Shown here: positions 45,721-55,076 of the stretch, piece by piece
Numbering within the stretch: the first letter of the stretch is position 1
Layout: the number at the start of each line of letters is the position of its first letter
Assembly (NCBI GenBank): GCA_963783195.1
Contig: CAWAMV010000004.1
Span: forward strand, 1,364,001 to 1,428,000
Length of the DNA stretch: 64,000 bases
Direction of reading: 5' to 3'
Source of the DNA: Croceibacterium_B sp963783195
GTDB lineage: Bacteria; Pseudomonadota; Alphaproteobacteria; Sphingomonadales; Sphingomonadaceae
Translations under genes and position numbers: made by a program
The notes under the pieces: model-generated
What the model was told of the DNA's origin: nothing
Databases searched by the model: none
Seen by the model: only the letters and a program-made list of their open reading frames with translations

Positions 45721-46629
45721 TCAGGCGTTGCCCACCACGAAGCAGGCGGCGGCCACCAGCGCCCCGGCCCAGCGATTTGAGCGGAAGCGGGCAAGGGCGT
45801 TGTCGCCGTCGTCCGGCTCGAGGGTGAAACCCTGCCACAGCAGTTGCCCCGCCGCCGGCAGCAGCGCGACCAGCGCCAGCCAGTCCAGCCGCAGCAGCAG
45901 GAAGGCGAGGCCCCACAGCGTCAACGCCAGGCAGTAGAAGGCGATCACGCCGGCGCGGACGTTGCCCCCCAGCCTGAGCGCGCTGGACTTGATGCCGACC
46001 AGCACGTCGTCCTCGCGGTCCTGGCACGCGTAAATGGTGTCGTAGCCCATGCACCAGAACAGCGCCCCGCCATAAAGCGCGAGCATGGCGTCCAGGTGGT
46101 CGCCGCGCAGCGCGGTCCAGCCGACCGGCGCGCCCCAGGTAAAGACCAGTCCGAGCCAGGCCTGCGGCCACCAGGTGATGCGCTTCATGAAGGGATAGGC
46201 GGCGACGAGCGCGAGGCTGCCCAGCGCGACCAGCTGCGCCTGCCAGCGCAGTTGCAGCAGGACCAAGAGTCCGACGGCGCAAAGCACCAGCAGCCAGGCC
46301 CAGGCGGCTTTCACGCTCACACGCCCGCTCGCGACCGGACGCACGGCGGTGCGCGCCACGCTTCGGTCGAGGTCGGCATCGACGATGTCATTGTAGACGC
46401 AGCCGGCGCCGCGCATCGCGACCGAACCGAGCAGCAGCCACGCGAGCAGCGCCAACTGCCATCCCGCGCCGGCCAGCCATACGCCCCATGCGCAGGGCCA
46501 GAACAGCAGCCACCAGCCGATCGGCCGGTCGAACCGCGCCAGCAGCGCGTAGTCGCGCAGAGGCTGTGGCAGCGCGCCGACCAGGCCGCGATGTTCGCTG
46601 TCGGGAGTAATGGTTTCGGTCAAGTTCAC
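45721..46629 (-). CDS. ubiA: 4-hydroxybenzoate polyprenyltransferase
   Basis: 302 aa. Integral membrane prenyltransferase attaching the polyprenyl tail in ubiquinone synthesis. Both Asp-rich motifs are present: NDIVDADLDRSVARTAVRP (about residues 79-97) and YDTIYACQDREDDVLVGIKS (about 200-220). About eight helices. ATG at 46629; divergent from rsmE across 155 bp in which I see no clear feature. Confidence 0.94.
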   Translation of the reverse strand: MNLTETITPDSEHRGLVGALPQPLRDYALLARFDRPIGWWLLFWPCAWGVWLAGAGWQLALLAWLLLGSVAMRGAGCVYNDIVDADLDRSVARTAVRPVASGRVSVKAAWAWLLVLCAVGLLVLLQLRWQAQLVALGSLALVAAYPFMKRITWWPQAWLGLVFTWGAPVGWTALRGDHLDAMLALYGGALFWCMGYDTIYACQDREDDVLVGIKSSALRLGGNVRAGVIAFYCLALTLWGLAFLLLRLDWLALVALLPAAGQLLWQGFTLEPDDGDNALARFRSNRWAGALVAAACFVVGNA

Positions 46630-46784
46630 ACTCTTGGAACACCTGGAACGCAGTCCAGGGTCGAGAAAGACACCTCTCCTCGCGGGTGCCGGTCATCGCG
46701 GACCGGAGGGCAGATTTCGCGGGGAGAGCCATGAATCATGCCCTTCCCTTGGCACAGCGGCGCGCTGTAGGACAGGCCACGATC

Positions 46785-47531
46785 ATGCCCGCAACACCCG
46801 CCTGGCCTCCGCGCTCCGCCCCGCGCCTGTTCGTTGCCGGACCGCTGGCGGCGGGCGCATCCGTGCGCGTGGAAGGCAACCATGCGCACTATCTCGCCAA
46901 GGTCATGCGCGTTGGAGAGGGCGACGCCGTGGTGTTGTGCGACGACCAGACCGGCGAATGGGCCGCGCGGGTCCTGTCCGCGGGCAAGCGCGAGGTCGTG
47001 CTCGAACCGACCGAGCGGCTGCGCCCGCGCGAAGACGTGCCCGATTTCCGGCTCTGCCCGGCGTTGCTCAAGAAGGATCGTTTCGACACCGTGCTCGAAA
47101 AGGCGACCGAGCTCGGCGTGCGGGCGATCTGCCCAGTCGTCACCCGGCGCTGCGTGGCCGACAAGCTCAACATGGACCGCGCGCGCCACGTGGTCACAGA
47201 GGCTGCCGAGCAATGCGCGCGGACGGCGCTGCCCGGGGTTACCGATCCGGTCTCCCTCGATATCCTCCTGCGCGACTGGTCGGCGGACCGTGCGCTGTTC
47301 TTCGCCGACGAACAGGGCGGGGCGCCGGCCGCCGCGGCCTTTGCCGCGCACCCCGGTCCGGCAGGACTGCTGGTCGGCCCGGAGGGCGGCTTCGACGATG
47401 CCGAGCGCGCGGCCATTCGCGCTCATTCCGCCGCCCTTCCCATCTCGCTCGGCCCGCGCATCCTGCGGGGCGAAACGGCGGCCATTGCCGCGACGGCGCT
47501 GTGGATGGGGGCGGCCGGCGACTGGGCCTGA
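46785..47531 (+). CDS. rsmE: 16S rRNA (uracil1498-N3)-methyltransferase
   Basis: 248 aa from ATG at 46785; an in-frame ATG 99 bp earlier adds unconserved residues. N-terminal PUA-like part (RLFVAGPL, HYLAKVMRVGEGDAVVLCD), then a SPOUT domain: CPALLKKDRFDTVLEKATELGV, KLNMDRARHVVTEAAEQC, LLVGPEGGFDDAE and LGPRILRGETAAIAA, which form the knotted SAM site. Next to gshA, a pairing common in alphaproteobacteria. Confidence 0.94.
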   Translation: MPATPAWPPRSAPRLFVAGPLAAGASVRVEGNHAHYLAKVMRVGEGDAVVLCDDQTGEWAARVLSAGKREVVLEPTERLRPREDVPDFRLCPALLKKDRFDTVLEKATELGVRAICPVVTRRCVADKLNMDRARHVVTEAAEQCARTALPGVTDPVSLDILLRDWSADRALFFADEQGGAPAAAAFAAHPGPAGLLVGPEGGFDDAERAAIRAHSAALPISLGPRILRGETAAIAATALWMGAAGDWA

Positions 47532-47600
47532 CGCGATTGCGTAACGATTCGAAACGAAAAGCGCTGGCGCCATCCCAATTCCTCTACTAACCGCGCGGCG

Positions 47601-48986
47601 ATGAGCACGCGCAAGGCGTCAGAGGGGGAGGAGCGGCGGATCGAACGCCGCGAGCAACTGGCCGAGCCGATGCAGGCCGGCGAGAAGCCCGTTGCGCGCT
47701 GGCGCATCGGTACCGAGCACGAAAAGCTGGTCTACAAGCTTTCCGACCACGCTGCTCCGAGCTACGACGAGCCCGGAGGTATCCGTGATATCCTCATGGA
47801 ATTGCGGCGATTTGGCTGGGAAACGATCGAGGAGAAGGGCCCGGACGGGATCGAGCGGGTCATCGCCATGGGCGGCGAGGACGGCACTGTCAGCCTCGAA
47901 CCCGCCGGCCAGCTCGAACTCTCGGGCGCGGCGGTGGAAACGCTGCACCAGACCTGCGCCGAGACTGGCCGTCACCTGACCCAGGTAAAGGCCATCGGCG
48001 CGGAATGCGGAGTCGGATTCCTCGGCCTGGGCATGTGGCCCGACAAGTCGCGCGACGAATTGCCGGTCATGCCCAAGGGCCGCTACGCGATCATGATGCG
48101 GCACATGCCGCGCGTCGGCACGCTCGGGCTCGACATGATGCTGCGCACCTGCACCATTCAGACCAACCTCGATTATTCGAGCGAGGCGGATATGGTTGCC
48201 AAGTTCCGCACCAGCCTGGCGCTGCAGCCGCTGGCCACCGCGCTGTTCGCCAATTCGCCATTCACCGAAGGCAAGCCAAACGGCTTCCTCAGCTACCGCA
48301 GCCACATCTGGTCCGACACCGACCCGCACCGCACCGGCATGCTGCCTTTCGTGTTCGAGGATGGCTTCGGTTACGAGCGCTACGTCGACTACATGCTCGA
48401 CGTACCGATGTACTTCGTCTTCCGTGACGGGAAGTACATCGACGCTGCCGGCCAGAGCTTCCGCGCGTTTCTGCGGGGCGAGCTGCCTGCGCTGCCTGGC
48501 GAACTGCCGACCGAGAGCGACTGGATCGACCACCTGTCGACCGCTTTCCCCGAAGTGCGCCTGAAGTCCTTCCTCGAGATGCGCGGGGCCGACGGCGGCC
48601 CGTGGAACCGGATCTGCGCGCTGCCGGCGCTGTGGGTCGGCCTGCTCTACGACCAGGGCGCACTGGATGCGGCGTGGAACCTGGTAAAGGACTGGTCGAT
48701 GGAAGAGCGCGAAGCGCTGCGGGGCGCGGTGCCGAAAATGGGCCTCGATGCACCCGTGCCGGGCGGCCGCACCCTGCACGATCTTGCGCGCGAGGTTCTG
48801 CCGATCGCCCGCGCCGGTCTGTCGGCGCGCGCGATGCTCAATTCCAGCGGCGACAACGAAACCGGTTTCCTCGCTCCGCTCGAGGAGATCGTCGAAAGCG
48901 GCAGGGTCCCGGCTCAGGTGCTGCTCGACAAGTTCAACGGCGAATGGGCCGGGGATATCTCGCGGGTCTACGAAGAGAGCTTCTGA
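47601..48986 (+). CDS. gshA: Glutamate-cysteine ligase
   Basis: 461 aa. ATP-dependent first step of glutathione synthesis. It belongs to the plant/alphaproteobacterial class: RIGTEHEKLVYKL, VSLEPAGQLELSGA, CGVGFLGLGMWPD, MPKGRYAIMMRHMPRVGTLGLDMMLRTCTIQTNLDYSSE and PFTEGKPNGFLSYRSHIWSDTDPHRTG are diagnostic. Glutathione production is consistent with the GST at 883-1719. ATG at 47601; 69 bp after rsmE. Confidence 0.95.
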   Translation: MSTRKASEGEERRIERREQLAEPMQAGEKPVARWRIGTEHEKLVYKLSDHAAPSYDEPGGIRDILMELRRFGWETIEEKGPDGIERVIAMGGEDGTVSLEPAGQLELSGAAVETLHQTCAETGRHLTQVKAIGAECGVGFLGLGMWPDKSRDELPVMPKGRYAIMMRHMPRVGTLGLDMMLRTCTIQTNLDYSSEADMVAKFRTSLALQPLATALFANSPFTEGKPNGFLSYRSHIWSDTDPHRTGMLPFVFEDGFGYERYVDYMLDVPMYFVFRDGKYIDAAGQSFRAFLRGELPALPGELPTESDWIDHLSTAFPEVRLKSFLEMRGADGGPWNRICALPALWVGLLYDQGALDAAWNLVKDWSMEEREALRGAVPKMGLDAPVPGGRTLHDLAREVLPIARAGLSARAMLNSSGDNETGFLAPLEEIVESGRVPAQVLLDKFNGEWAGDISRVYEESF

Positions 48987-49043
48987 GCCGCTCGTCGGTT
49001 TGATCTTGATCGTGCTCGCCGGCTCGGCATTGTCGCGGCCGGG

Positions 49044-50279
49044 ATGACTGGAGGCCGGCTCAGGAAAACGCGGGGTACGCGCGCCATGTGCGCCGGGCTG
49101 GTGCTGGTGCTTGCCGGATGCGGCGGCGGTTCAGGCTCGGGCGGATCGCCCGCGCCGACGCCATCCCCGACCGTCACGCCCACGCCTACGCCGACGCCAA
49201 CCGCGGCGAGCGACCAGGAAATCGTCCGGCGCACGCTCACGATCGACCTCGCCAATCCCGACAACTACGCCAATCCCGCGCTGCCTGCCTATTACGATGG
49301 AACGGTAGCCGCGCTGGACAACACGCCGGCGGCGAACCGGGTGGACGACCAGGTCGCGCTCCTCGGGCGAGTGCTGTTCTATGACAAGGCGCTCAGTTTC
49401 GACCGGACGGTGTCGTGCGGCACCTGTCATCAGCAGGCGTTCGGTTTCGGTGACGACAAGCGCTTCAGCACCGGGCAGGGTGGGGTCGCCTTCACCGCGG
49501 CGCACTCCATGCGGCTCGGCAACGTGCGTTACTGGCAGCCCGGCACGATGTTCTGGAACCGGCGCGCCGCCAGCGTCGAGGTGCAGGCCTCGGTCCCGAT
49601 ACTCAATCCGCTCGAGATGGGCTGGCGGGACAACGGCGGATTCGCGGCGCTGGCGACGCGGCTGGCGGGCCTTGAATACTATCCCGTGCTGTTCCGCCGC
49701 GCGTTCGGCGATGCGACGGTCAGCGAGGTGCGGATCCAGCGCGCGGTGGCCGCCTTCCAGCGGGCGATGATTTCGTCCGATAGCCGCTGGGATCGCGCCT
49801 ATGCGCAGGTCTTCAGTGCCGGGCAGCCCAACCGCAACCTCGGCGCGACCCTTCCGGGGTTCAGTGCCTCCGAGCAGCGCGGCCGCGAACTGTTCATGGC
49901 CCCACCGAATGCCGGTGGCGCGGGGTGTTCCGGCTGCCATGTGCCGCCCACCTTCGCGCTTGCGCCGGACAGCCGGTCCAACGGGCTCGATCCAGGCGCT
50001 ACCACGGTGTTCAAGGCGCCCTCGCTGAAAAGCACCGGCAAGTCGCAGTTCTGGATGCACGACGGGCGCTTTGCCAGCCTGATCCAGGTGGTGAACTTCT
50101 ACGACAGCGGGGTGCAGGCCGGGCCGGCGCTGGATGACCGGTTGCGCGGCCCGGGCGGCAACCCGCAGCGGCTCAACCTGTCGGAGGACGACAAGCGGGC
50201 GCTGGTCGACTTCCTGCTGACGCTGAACGACGACACGCTGGTCGCCGCGTCGCGCTTCGCCGATCCCTTCATCCGCTGA
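49044..50279 (+). CDS. Dihaem cytochrome-c peroxidase/MauG-family lipoprotein
   Basis: 411 aa. Periplasmic electron-transfer or peroxidase protein. Lipobox VLAGC (Cys about residue 27) is followed by a Gly stretch and a Pro-Thr repeat linker (PTPSPTVTPTPTPTPT). The two c-type haem sites are CGTCH (about 127) and CSGCH (about 295), each in its own domain; LGRVLFYDKALSFDRTVSCGTCH and WNRRAASVEVQASVPILNPLEMG are family segments. An ATG at 49086 is an alternative start that would still include the lipobox. Substrate is unknown; no partner quinoprotein is adjacent. Confidence 0.9.
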   Translation: MTGGRLRKTRGTRAMCAGLVLVLAGCGGGSGSGGSPAPTPSPTVTPTPTPTPTAASDQEIVRRTLTIDLANPDNYANPALPAYYDGTVAALDNTPAANRVDDQVALLGRVLFYDKALSFDRTVSCGTCHQQAFGFGDDKRFSTGQGGVAFTAAHSMRLGNVRYWQPGTMFWNRRAASVEVQASVPILNPLEMGWRDNGGFAALATRLAGLEYYPVLFRRAFGDATVSEVRIQRAVAAFQRAMISSDSRWDRAYAQVFSAGQPNRNLGATLPGFSASEQRGRELFMAPPNAGGAGCSGCHVPPTFALAPDSRSNGLDPGATTVFKAPSLKSTGKSQFWMHDGRFASLIQVVNFYDSGVQAGPALDDRLRGPGGNPQRLNLSEDDKRALVDFLLTLNDDTLVAASRFADPFIR

Positions 50280-50285
50280 GGCGGA

Positions 50286-51665
50286 TTACTCTGCCGGATG
50301 GGCCGCGAACTCCGGCCTGCGCCGGGCGCGCGCAAACACCCGCGCGAGGCGCGCAGTGACCAGGCCGTGCTCTGCCATCCATGCGTGATATTCGCGGTAC
50401 TTCGCGTCTTCCGCCAGCAGGTGCGCTTCCTCGGTTCGCGCGCGCCAGTAGTAGATCGCACTCACCGCGCCGAGAAATACCGTGTTGCGCACCACGTCCG
50501 TCCAGGAATCGCTGGTGACGAGGAACGGCAGGGTCGAAGCCCACCAGAACAGGTTCTTGCTCAGGTAGGCCGGGTGCCGGGTGTAGCGGTAGGGGCCATT
50601 CGTCAGCACTCCGCGATAGGTCAGATTGGAGAAGCGGATGCCGAAAGCCACGGTCGCCCAGGCGTATAGCGCGGTAAGGGCCACGAGCAGGGCGGCCCAG
50701 GCCCACAGGAACGCGGCATGGCCGGCGAACCATACGTCCCAGCTGGCCGTGTTGACTTCGTATTGCAGCACGCCGCCGTCGCCCATGAAGCCCCACACGA
50801 ACGGGGGGTAGCAGAGCAGCGCCGCGACCCAGCCGCCGAGGAACGGATTGCCGCTGCGGATGTGCGCGTCGAGCGGGCGCATCGTCAGCAGGTATCCCAC
50901 GGTGCCGATCTGCACGTCGAACACGAACATCAGGTTGAGCAGGGCATTGCCGGCATAGACGGGGTTCTGGCCGATCTGCGACCAGTCGGTTTCCACTGCG
51001 CTGGCGAAACCGGGCGGGAGGATCGAGACCATGAAGGCGGTGAAGAAGCCCTTGATCGCCCAGGCGCGGCCGTGCCTGCGGACCATGTCGCCGTCCCACG
51101 CCTCGCGCCCTATCAGCATCGCCCCGAAGTGCCACGCGCCGTCGCGCGGGTTCAGCAGCACTCGGTCGAGCCACAGGACATAGGGGATGGAAAGGACGAA
51201 CAGCGGCAGCGCGGCGGCGCCGATCACCTCCATCGCGAAAAGATACTGCCCGTCCCAGTACCATCGGCCGAGGCAGTAGAAGAGGCCGATCAGGCCCCAC
51301 GTTGCCCAGAGGCCGGCGAGCTTGGTCGTGGCCGTTTCCATCGCCGCGTGAAGCGGGCGTGGGCGCGTCCAGTCGATGCCGGTCGTGGGACTGCGGTGGA
51401 CCTTGTCGACGAACACCGACCACGCGGCCATCGCCGAGCCTGCGAGAATCATGGCGACGAGCGAACTGTAGGGGCCGGAGAGCACCTGGCGCGGCCCTGG
51501 CAGGTCGAGCGCCCCGGCGATCGCGGGCCACTCGCGCGAGACGATCAGCCAGAAGGCGAGCGCCGCCAGCCCGACCACGCCGACCCAGGGCGAGACGTCG
51601 CTCGGAGGAGGGCTCGCAGGAGGGCGCGCGGGCGGTCCGCCCGTTCGGGAAGGCTGCACACTCAT
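50286..51665 (-). CDS. Isoprenylcysteine methyltransferase-family membrane protein with long N-terminal membrane extension
   Basis: 459 aa from ATG at 51665. The C-terminal about 170 residues contain the ICMT/PEMT-type signature GPYRYTRHPAYLSKNLFWW and TWRART-like end (YYWRARTEEAHLLAEDAKYREYHAWM), indicating a SAM-dependent methyltransferase in the membrane. The N-terminal about 270 residues add several helices (for example VGVVGLAALAFWLIVS, MILAGSAMAAWSVFV, LWATWGLIGLFYCLGRWYW) and are much longer than in minimal family members. Substrate unknown: lipid and isoprenoid-thiol methylation are both possible. It lies 37 bp after bamB on the same strand. Confidence 0.82.
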   Translation of the reverse strand: MSVQPSRTGGPPARPPASPPPSDVSPWVGVVGLAALAFWLIVSREWPAIAGALDLPGPRQVLSGPYSSLVAMILAGSAMAAWSVFVDKVHRSPTTGIDWTRPRPLHAAMETATTKLAGLWATWGLIGLFYCLGRWYWDGQYLFAMEVIGAAALPLFVLSIPYVLWLDRVLLNPRDGAWHFGAMLIGREAWDGDMVRRHGRAWAIKGFFTAFMVSILPPGFASAVETDWSQIGQNPVYAGNALLNLMFVFDVQIGTVGYLLTMRPLDAHIRSGNPFLGGWVAALLCYPPFVWGFMGDGGVLQYEVNTASWDVWFAGHAAFLWAWAALLVALTALYAWATVAFGIRFSNLTYRGVLTNGPYRYTRHPAYLSKNLFWWASTLPFLVTSDSWTDVVRNTVFLGAVSAIYYWRARTEEAHLLAEDAKYREYHAWMAEHGLVTARLARVFARARRRPEFAAHPAE

Positions 51666-51702
51666 CGCCCTTCGCCCTAAGGGCAAAGGGTTAAAGGCGC
51701 GC

Positions 51703-53067
51703 TTACCGGTAGGCGGTGATCTTGCCGCTGTCCTCGAGCACGTAGAGCGTCTGATTGGCGACGACCGGAGGCAGCGAGATCGAGCTGGAGAACTCGGCGA
51801 AATCGGTTACCTCGCCGGTCATCGTGTCGACCGACTTGAGCTCGCCCTCGGTGTTGGCGATCCAGAGGCGGTTGTTGGCCAGCACCGGTCCGGTCCAGAA
51901 CACCGGCTTTTCGCGCTTCTTCGGGCTCTTGTAGCGCAGCAGCTGGGTGATCCAGCGGACCTTGCCGCTCGACCGGGCGATGGCGATCAGCCGCGCGTCG
52001 TCGGTGAGCGTGAACAGCCATTCGCCCACGACGACGGGGGTCGAGATGCCTGCCAGCGGCAGCTCCCAGATGCGCTGGCCGGTGACCAGCTCGTAAGCCG
52101 CCATGCGCCCGCCCTGGCCCAGGGCATAGACGCGGCCGTTGTCGATGATCGGGTCCGCGTCGACGTCGGTCAGCGTGCTGACAGAGGTCGAGATCGAGGT
52201 GCGCGACAACGCGTCCGACCACAGCGTACGGCCGTTCTCGTAGCGGTAGGCGACGACTTCCCCGGTGCTGTAGCCGGCGATCACGGTCCCCTGACCGGCC
52301 GCCGGCGCCGCGACGCCGAACACGCCACTCTCGCCAGATGCGGCGGCATCCTGCCAGATAATGTGCCCGTCCTCGATATCGAGCGCGATGATCTGGTTGT
52401 CCTGCGTCATCGCGTAGACCGCGTTGAAAGCGACGGTGGGCGATCCCCGCAGCGGCCCGGCGGGCTTCACGCGCCATTCCTCATTGCCGGTCGCGGCGTC
52501 GAGCTTGACCACGTCCCCGCCACCGCTCGTGGCAAAGACCTTGCCCTGGTAGTAGGTCGCGCCGCCGCCGAAGGTGGAGGGACGCCGGTCCTTTTCCACG
52601 TCGATCGGGTGGTCCCACTTCTTCGCGCCGGTATCGGCGTCGAATGCCTGGACGGACCCGTCGACGTCGACCGCGAAGAGCGTCCCGCCGCCCACGACGG
52701 GCGCAGCAGCAAGGCGTTCGCGCTTGCTCGTGCCGGGGATCGAGGCAGTCCACAGGCGCTGCGGCGAATCGCCCAGCGCGAGATTGCCGATCGACTTGTT
52801 GGCGTTGCCGGCGGCCTGCGGCCAGTCCGCGTTGACTTGCGGCGGCGGCACGACGACCGCCACCTGCTCGAGAGCAGGATCGGCCGAGACGACCTGCGAG
52901 ATCTGCGACAGGATTGGCTTGCGGTTGCCGATCGTGGGCGTCTTGGGCTTGTCCTTGCCGCCGCCAATGGCGCTGCAGCCGCCCAGCATGGACAGGGCCG
53001 CGGCAGCGAGGGCGACGCTGCGAATCAGGGTAAAGCGCTTCGTGGCGGTCATGTCATTGTCCATCAT
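51703..53067 (-). CDS. bamB: Outer-membrane assembly lipoprotein BamB-like (PQQ beta-propeller)
   Basis: 454 aa from ATG at 53067, overlapping the previous stop (ATGA); ATGs at 53064 and 53052 are also possible. Lipoprotein signal MLGGCSAIGG, linker, then an eight-bladed PQQ-type propeller with repeated blades such as VDVDGSVQAFDADTGAKKWDHP, LDAATGNEEWRV, LDIEDGHIIWQ, YELVTGQRIWELP, IARSSGKVRWITQ. In the BAM complex BamB helps fold outer-membrane proteins. Upstream YfgM-like gene is the classical neighbour. Confidence 0.92.
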   Translation of the reverse strand: MMDNDMTATKRFTLIRSVALAAAALSMLGGCSAIGGGKDKPKTPTIGNRKPILSQISQVVSADPALEQVAVVVPPPQVNADWPQAAGNANKSIGNLALGDSPQRLWTASIPGTSKRERLAAAPVVGGGTLFAVDVDGSVQAFDADTGAKKWDHPIDVEKDRRPSTFGGGATYYQGKVFATSGGGDVVKLDAATGNEEWRVKPAGPLRGSPTVAFNAVYAMTQDNQIIALDIEDGHIIWQDAAASGESGVFGVAAPAAGQGTVIAGYSTGEVVAYRYENGRTLWSDALSRTSISTSVSTLTDVDADPIIDNGRVYALGQGGRMAAYELVTGQRIWELPLAGISTPVVVGEWLFTLTDDARLIAIARSSGKVRWITQLLRYKSPKKREKPVFWTGPVLANNRLWIANTEGELKSVDTMTGEVTDFAEFSSSISLPPVVANQTLYVLEDSGKITAYR

Positions 53068-53843
53068 TGGGCCGCGGGGGCCGCGGTGCCGTCGCCTTCG
53101 CCATCGCGAAGCTCGGCAAGTGTCTTGTCCACGTCCTCGACCGCGTCGAAGCCGAGCATCCCGGCCATCTGGCGGGCGCGCGAGCGGATCGAGGGCGGGG
53201 CGTCGTCTTCCTTGGCAATGGCCGCGAACAGCGGGCCGGCAAGATCCTTCTTGCCCTGCTTGAGATAGGCCATGGCCACCAGTTCCGCCGCGCTCGGGAA
53301 CCACGGATTGCCGGGCTTCGCGAGCGGCTTGAGGCGGTCGATCACCTGCTGCGGCGGGAGTTTGTCGTAATTGGTCGCCACCGCGCGGATCGTGGCAAGC
53401 TCGCGATATTCCTGCGGCGCGCCGTCATCCTTGGCGACCGCTTCGAACATCTGCACCGCCTTGTCGGTCTGGCCCTTTTCCGAGGCGATCCCGGCGCGCA
53501 GCATGGCGGCACCGGCCGCAGCCGCAGGGGCACCGTCGTCGGCGAGCGTGGCGAGGTCCTTGTCGGCCGTGTCGGCGTTACCGGCGTCGAGCTGGTCGAG
53601 CGCGGTGACGAAGGTCTCGGACCCTTCCTCGAGCTTGCTCTCGCTGCGTTCGTCCCACAGCAGCCACGCGCCGAACGCGAGCAGCGCAATGACGACCACC
53701 GCGGCGATGATCTTGCCGTAGCGCCTGGCGAACTGCGCCGCCTCGTCCTGGCGCACGGCTTCGTCGACCTCGCGCAGGAGCATGTCCTGCTGCGCCGCTT
53801 CGCGGTTGGCCGGGTTCTGGGGTGTAGTGGGTGTAAGGGCCAC
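53064..53843 (-). CDS. YfgM-like tetratricopeptide membrane protein
   Basis: 259 aa with a GTG start at 53843. One transmembrane helix at about residues 44-65 (IIAAVVVIALLAFGAWLLW) after a cytoplasmic REVDEAVRQDEAAQFARRYG segment, then a periplasmic domain of TPR-like helix pairs (for example MLRAGIASEKGQTDKAVQMFEAVA). E. coli YfgM associates with SecYEG and periplasmic chaperones, and its gene lies beside bamB as here. Ends overlapping bamB by 4 bp. Confidence 0.87.
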   Translation of the reverse strand: MALTPTTPQNPANREAAQQDMLLREVDEAVRQDEAAQFARRYGKIIAAVVVIALLAFGAWLLWDERSESKLEEGSETFVTALDQLDAGNADTADKDLATLADDGAPAAAAGAAMLRAGIASEKGQTDKAVQMFEAVAKDDGAPQEYRELATIRAVATNYDKLPPQQVIDRLKPLAKPGNPWFPSAAELVAMAYLKQGKKDLAGPLFAAIAKEDDAPPSIRSRARQMAGMLGFDAVEDVDKTLAELRDGEGDGTAAPAAQ

Positions 53844-53953
53844 GCTGGGCTTTCGCTGTCTGTGCCTGTCTGCGCGCCCCGTTAAGGAAACGGAGACGGA
53901 AACTCAATCTGTGAGTTGGATGTGTCCACCAGCAGGTGAACCGAGGGTGAAGG

Positions 53954-55076
53954 TCATGCCGCCGCCATCGCGCCCCAGTAGAGCTTGCGGTAGCGTTCGA
54001 TCATCGTCGCCTCGTCGAACTCCTTGCGCGCCTTGGCCTGGTTGGCCTGCCCGATCTCGCGCATTTCCGGGACCTTGCCGGTGATCCGCCAGAGGGCATC
54101 GGCGAGAGCCTTCTCGTCGCGTGCGGGGACGATCCACTCGCGGTTCTCCGGGGCGACCATCGACGCCACGTCGCCGACGTCCGGGGCGAGGACGGGCAAG
54201 CCGGCAGCCATCGCCTCGACCACCGAGATCGGGAACTGCTCGCTATCGGAAGAAAGGGCGAAGAGGTCGAACAGCGCGGTGATCTTCGCCGGCTCGACAA
54301 ATCCCGGCAGGTGAACGCGGTCCTCCACCCCCTGTTTGCGCGCTTCGGCCAGAATCGCCTCGCGTTCGGGCCCCTCGCCGGCGATGACGAGCTGCCACTC
54401 GTCGGGCAGGGGGACAATCGCGCGCACGAGGGCGGGCAGGTTCTTCACCCTCCGCAGCCCGGCCAGTGTGCCGATCCAGTATTCGCTCTCGTGCTTGACC
54501 AGCCCGGGCAGGAGCTGCGGATCGCCCTTGCCACCATACTGCTCGGTGCCAATGCCGTTGGGGATCCGGCGCAGTTTGCCGGGGGGCAGGCGCCAGACCT
54601 CGAGCGCTATGCGTTCCAGCGTGCGCGAGGGCACGACGAGCGCGCGGGTCCGGCCGAGCGCAACGCGGCGATAGAAATTCCGGGTGCGCTTGAGGCCGCT
54701 GGCCTCGTCCTCGTTGAATCCGTCCTCGTGGTGAATCAGCGGCGGCAGCCGGAACACCTCGGCGAACAAGGTGTGCGCCATGACCGCGTCCATCGCGCCC
54801 CAGTTGTACGTCAGCACGAGATCGTACCCGCGCATTGCCTCGGCCAGGCGGCGCAGGCGATTGGGGAACGGCTTGCCGCGCAAGGCAGGGAATTTCGGCC
54901 AGCTCACCTTGATCGACGGGTCGAGCAGCCGCGCCGCCCCGCGCCGCTCGGGATCGCCCGAGACAATCGCGTGCTCGGCATCCTGGCCAAAGGCGTTCAT
55001 CAGCCGACACCGAGCGGAGTTCCTTGCCGCCCGGATCGAAGGCCGAGTGCAGGTGCAGGATGCGCGGACGCATCAT
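53954..55076 (-). CDS. Glycosyltransferase family 1/4, frameshifted near the N-terminus
   Basis: 373 aa after repair. ATG at 55076 overlaps the upstream hydrolase stop (ATGA) and gives MMRPRILHLHSAFDPGGKE; from about 55007 the reading must shift to reach MNAFGQDAEHAIVSGD. The plus strand shows CAGCCGACACCG where CAGCCGCACCG would join the frames, so one extra A is likely. The GT-B C-terminal domain has IGTLAGLRRVKNLPALVRAI, VIAGEGPEREAI, VHLPGFV and SSDSEQFPISVVEAMAAGLPVLAPDVG with the conserved E-x7-E-like sugar-nucleotide motif. Acceptor and donor unknown. Confidence 0.84.
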
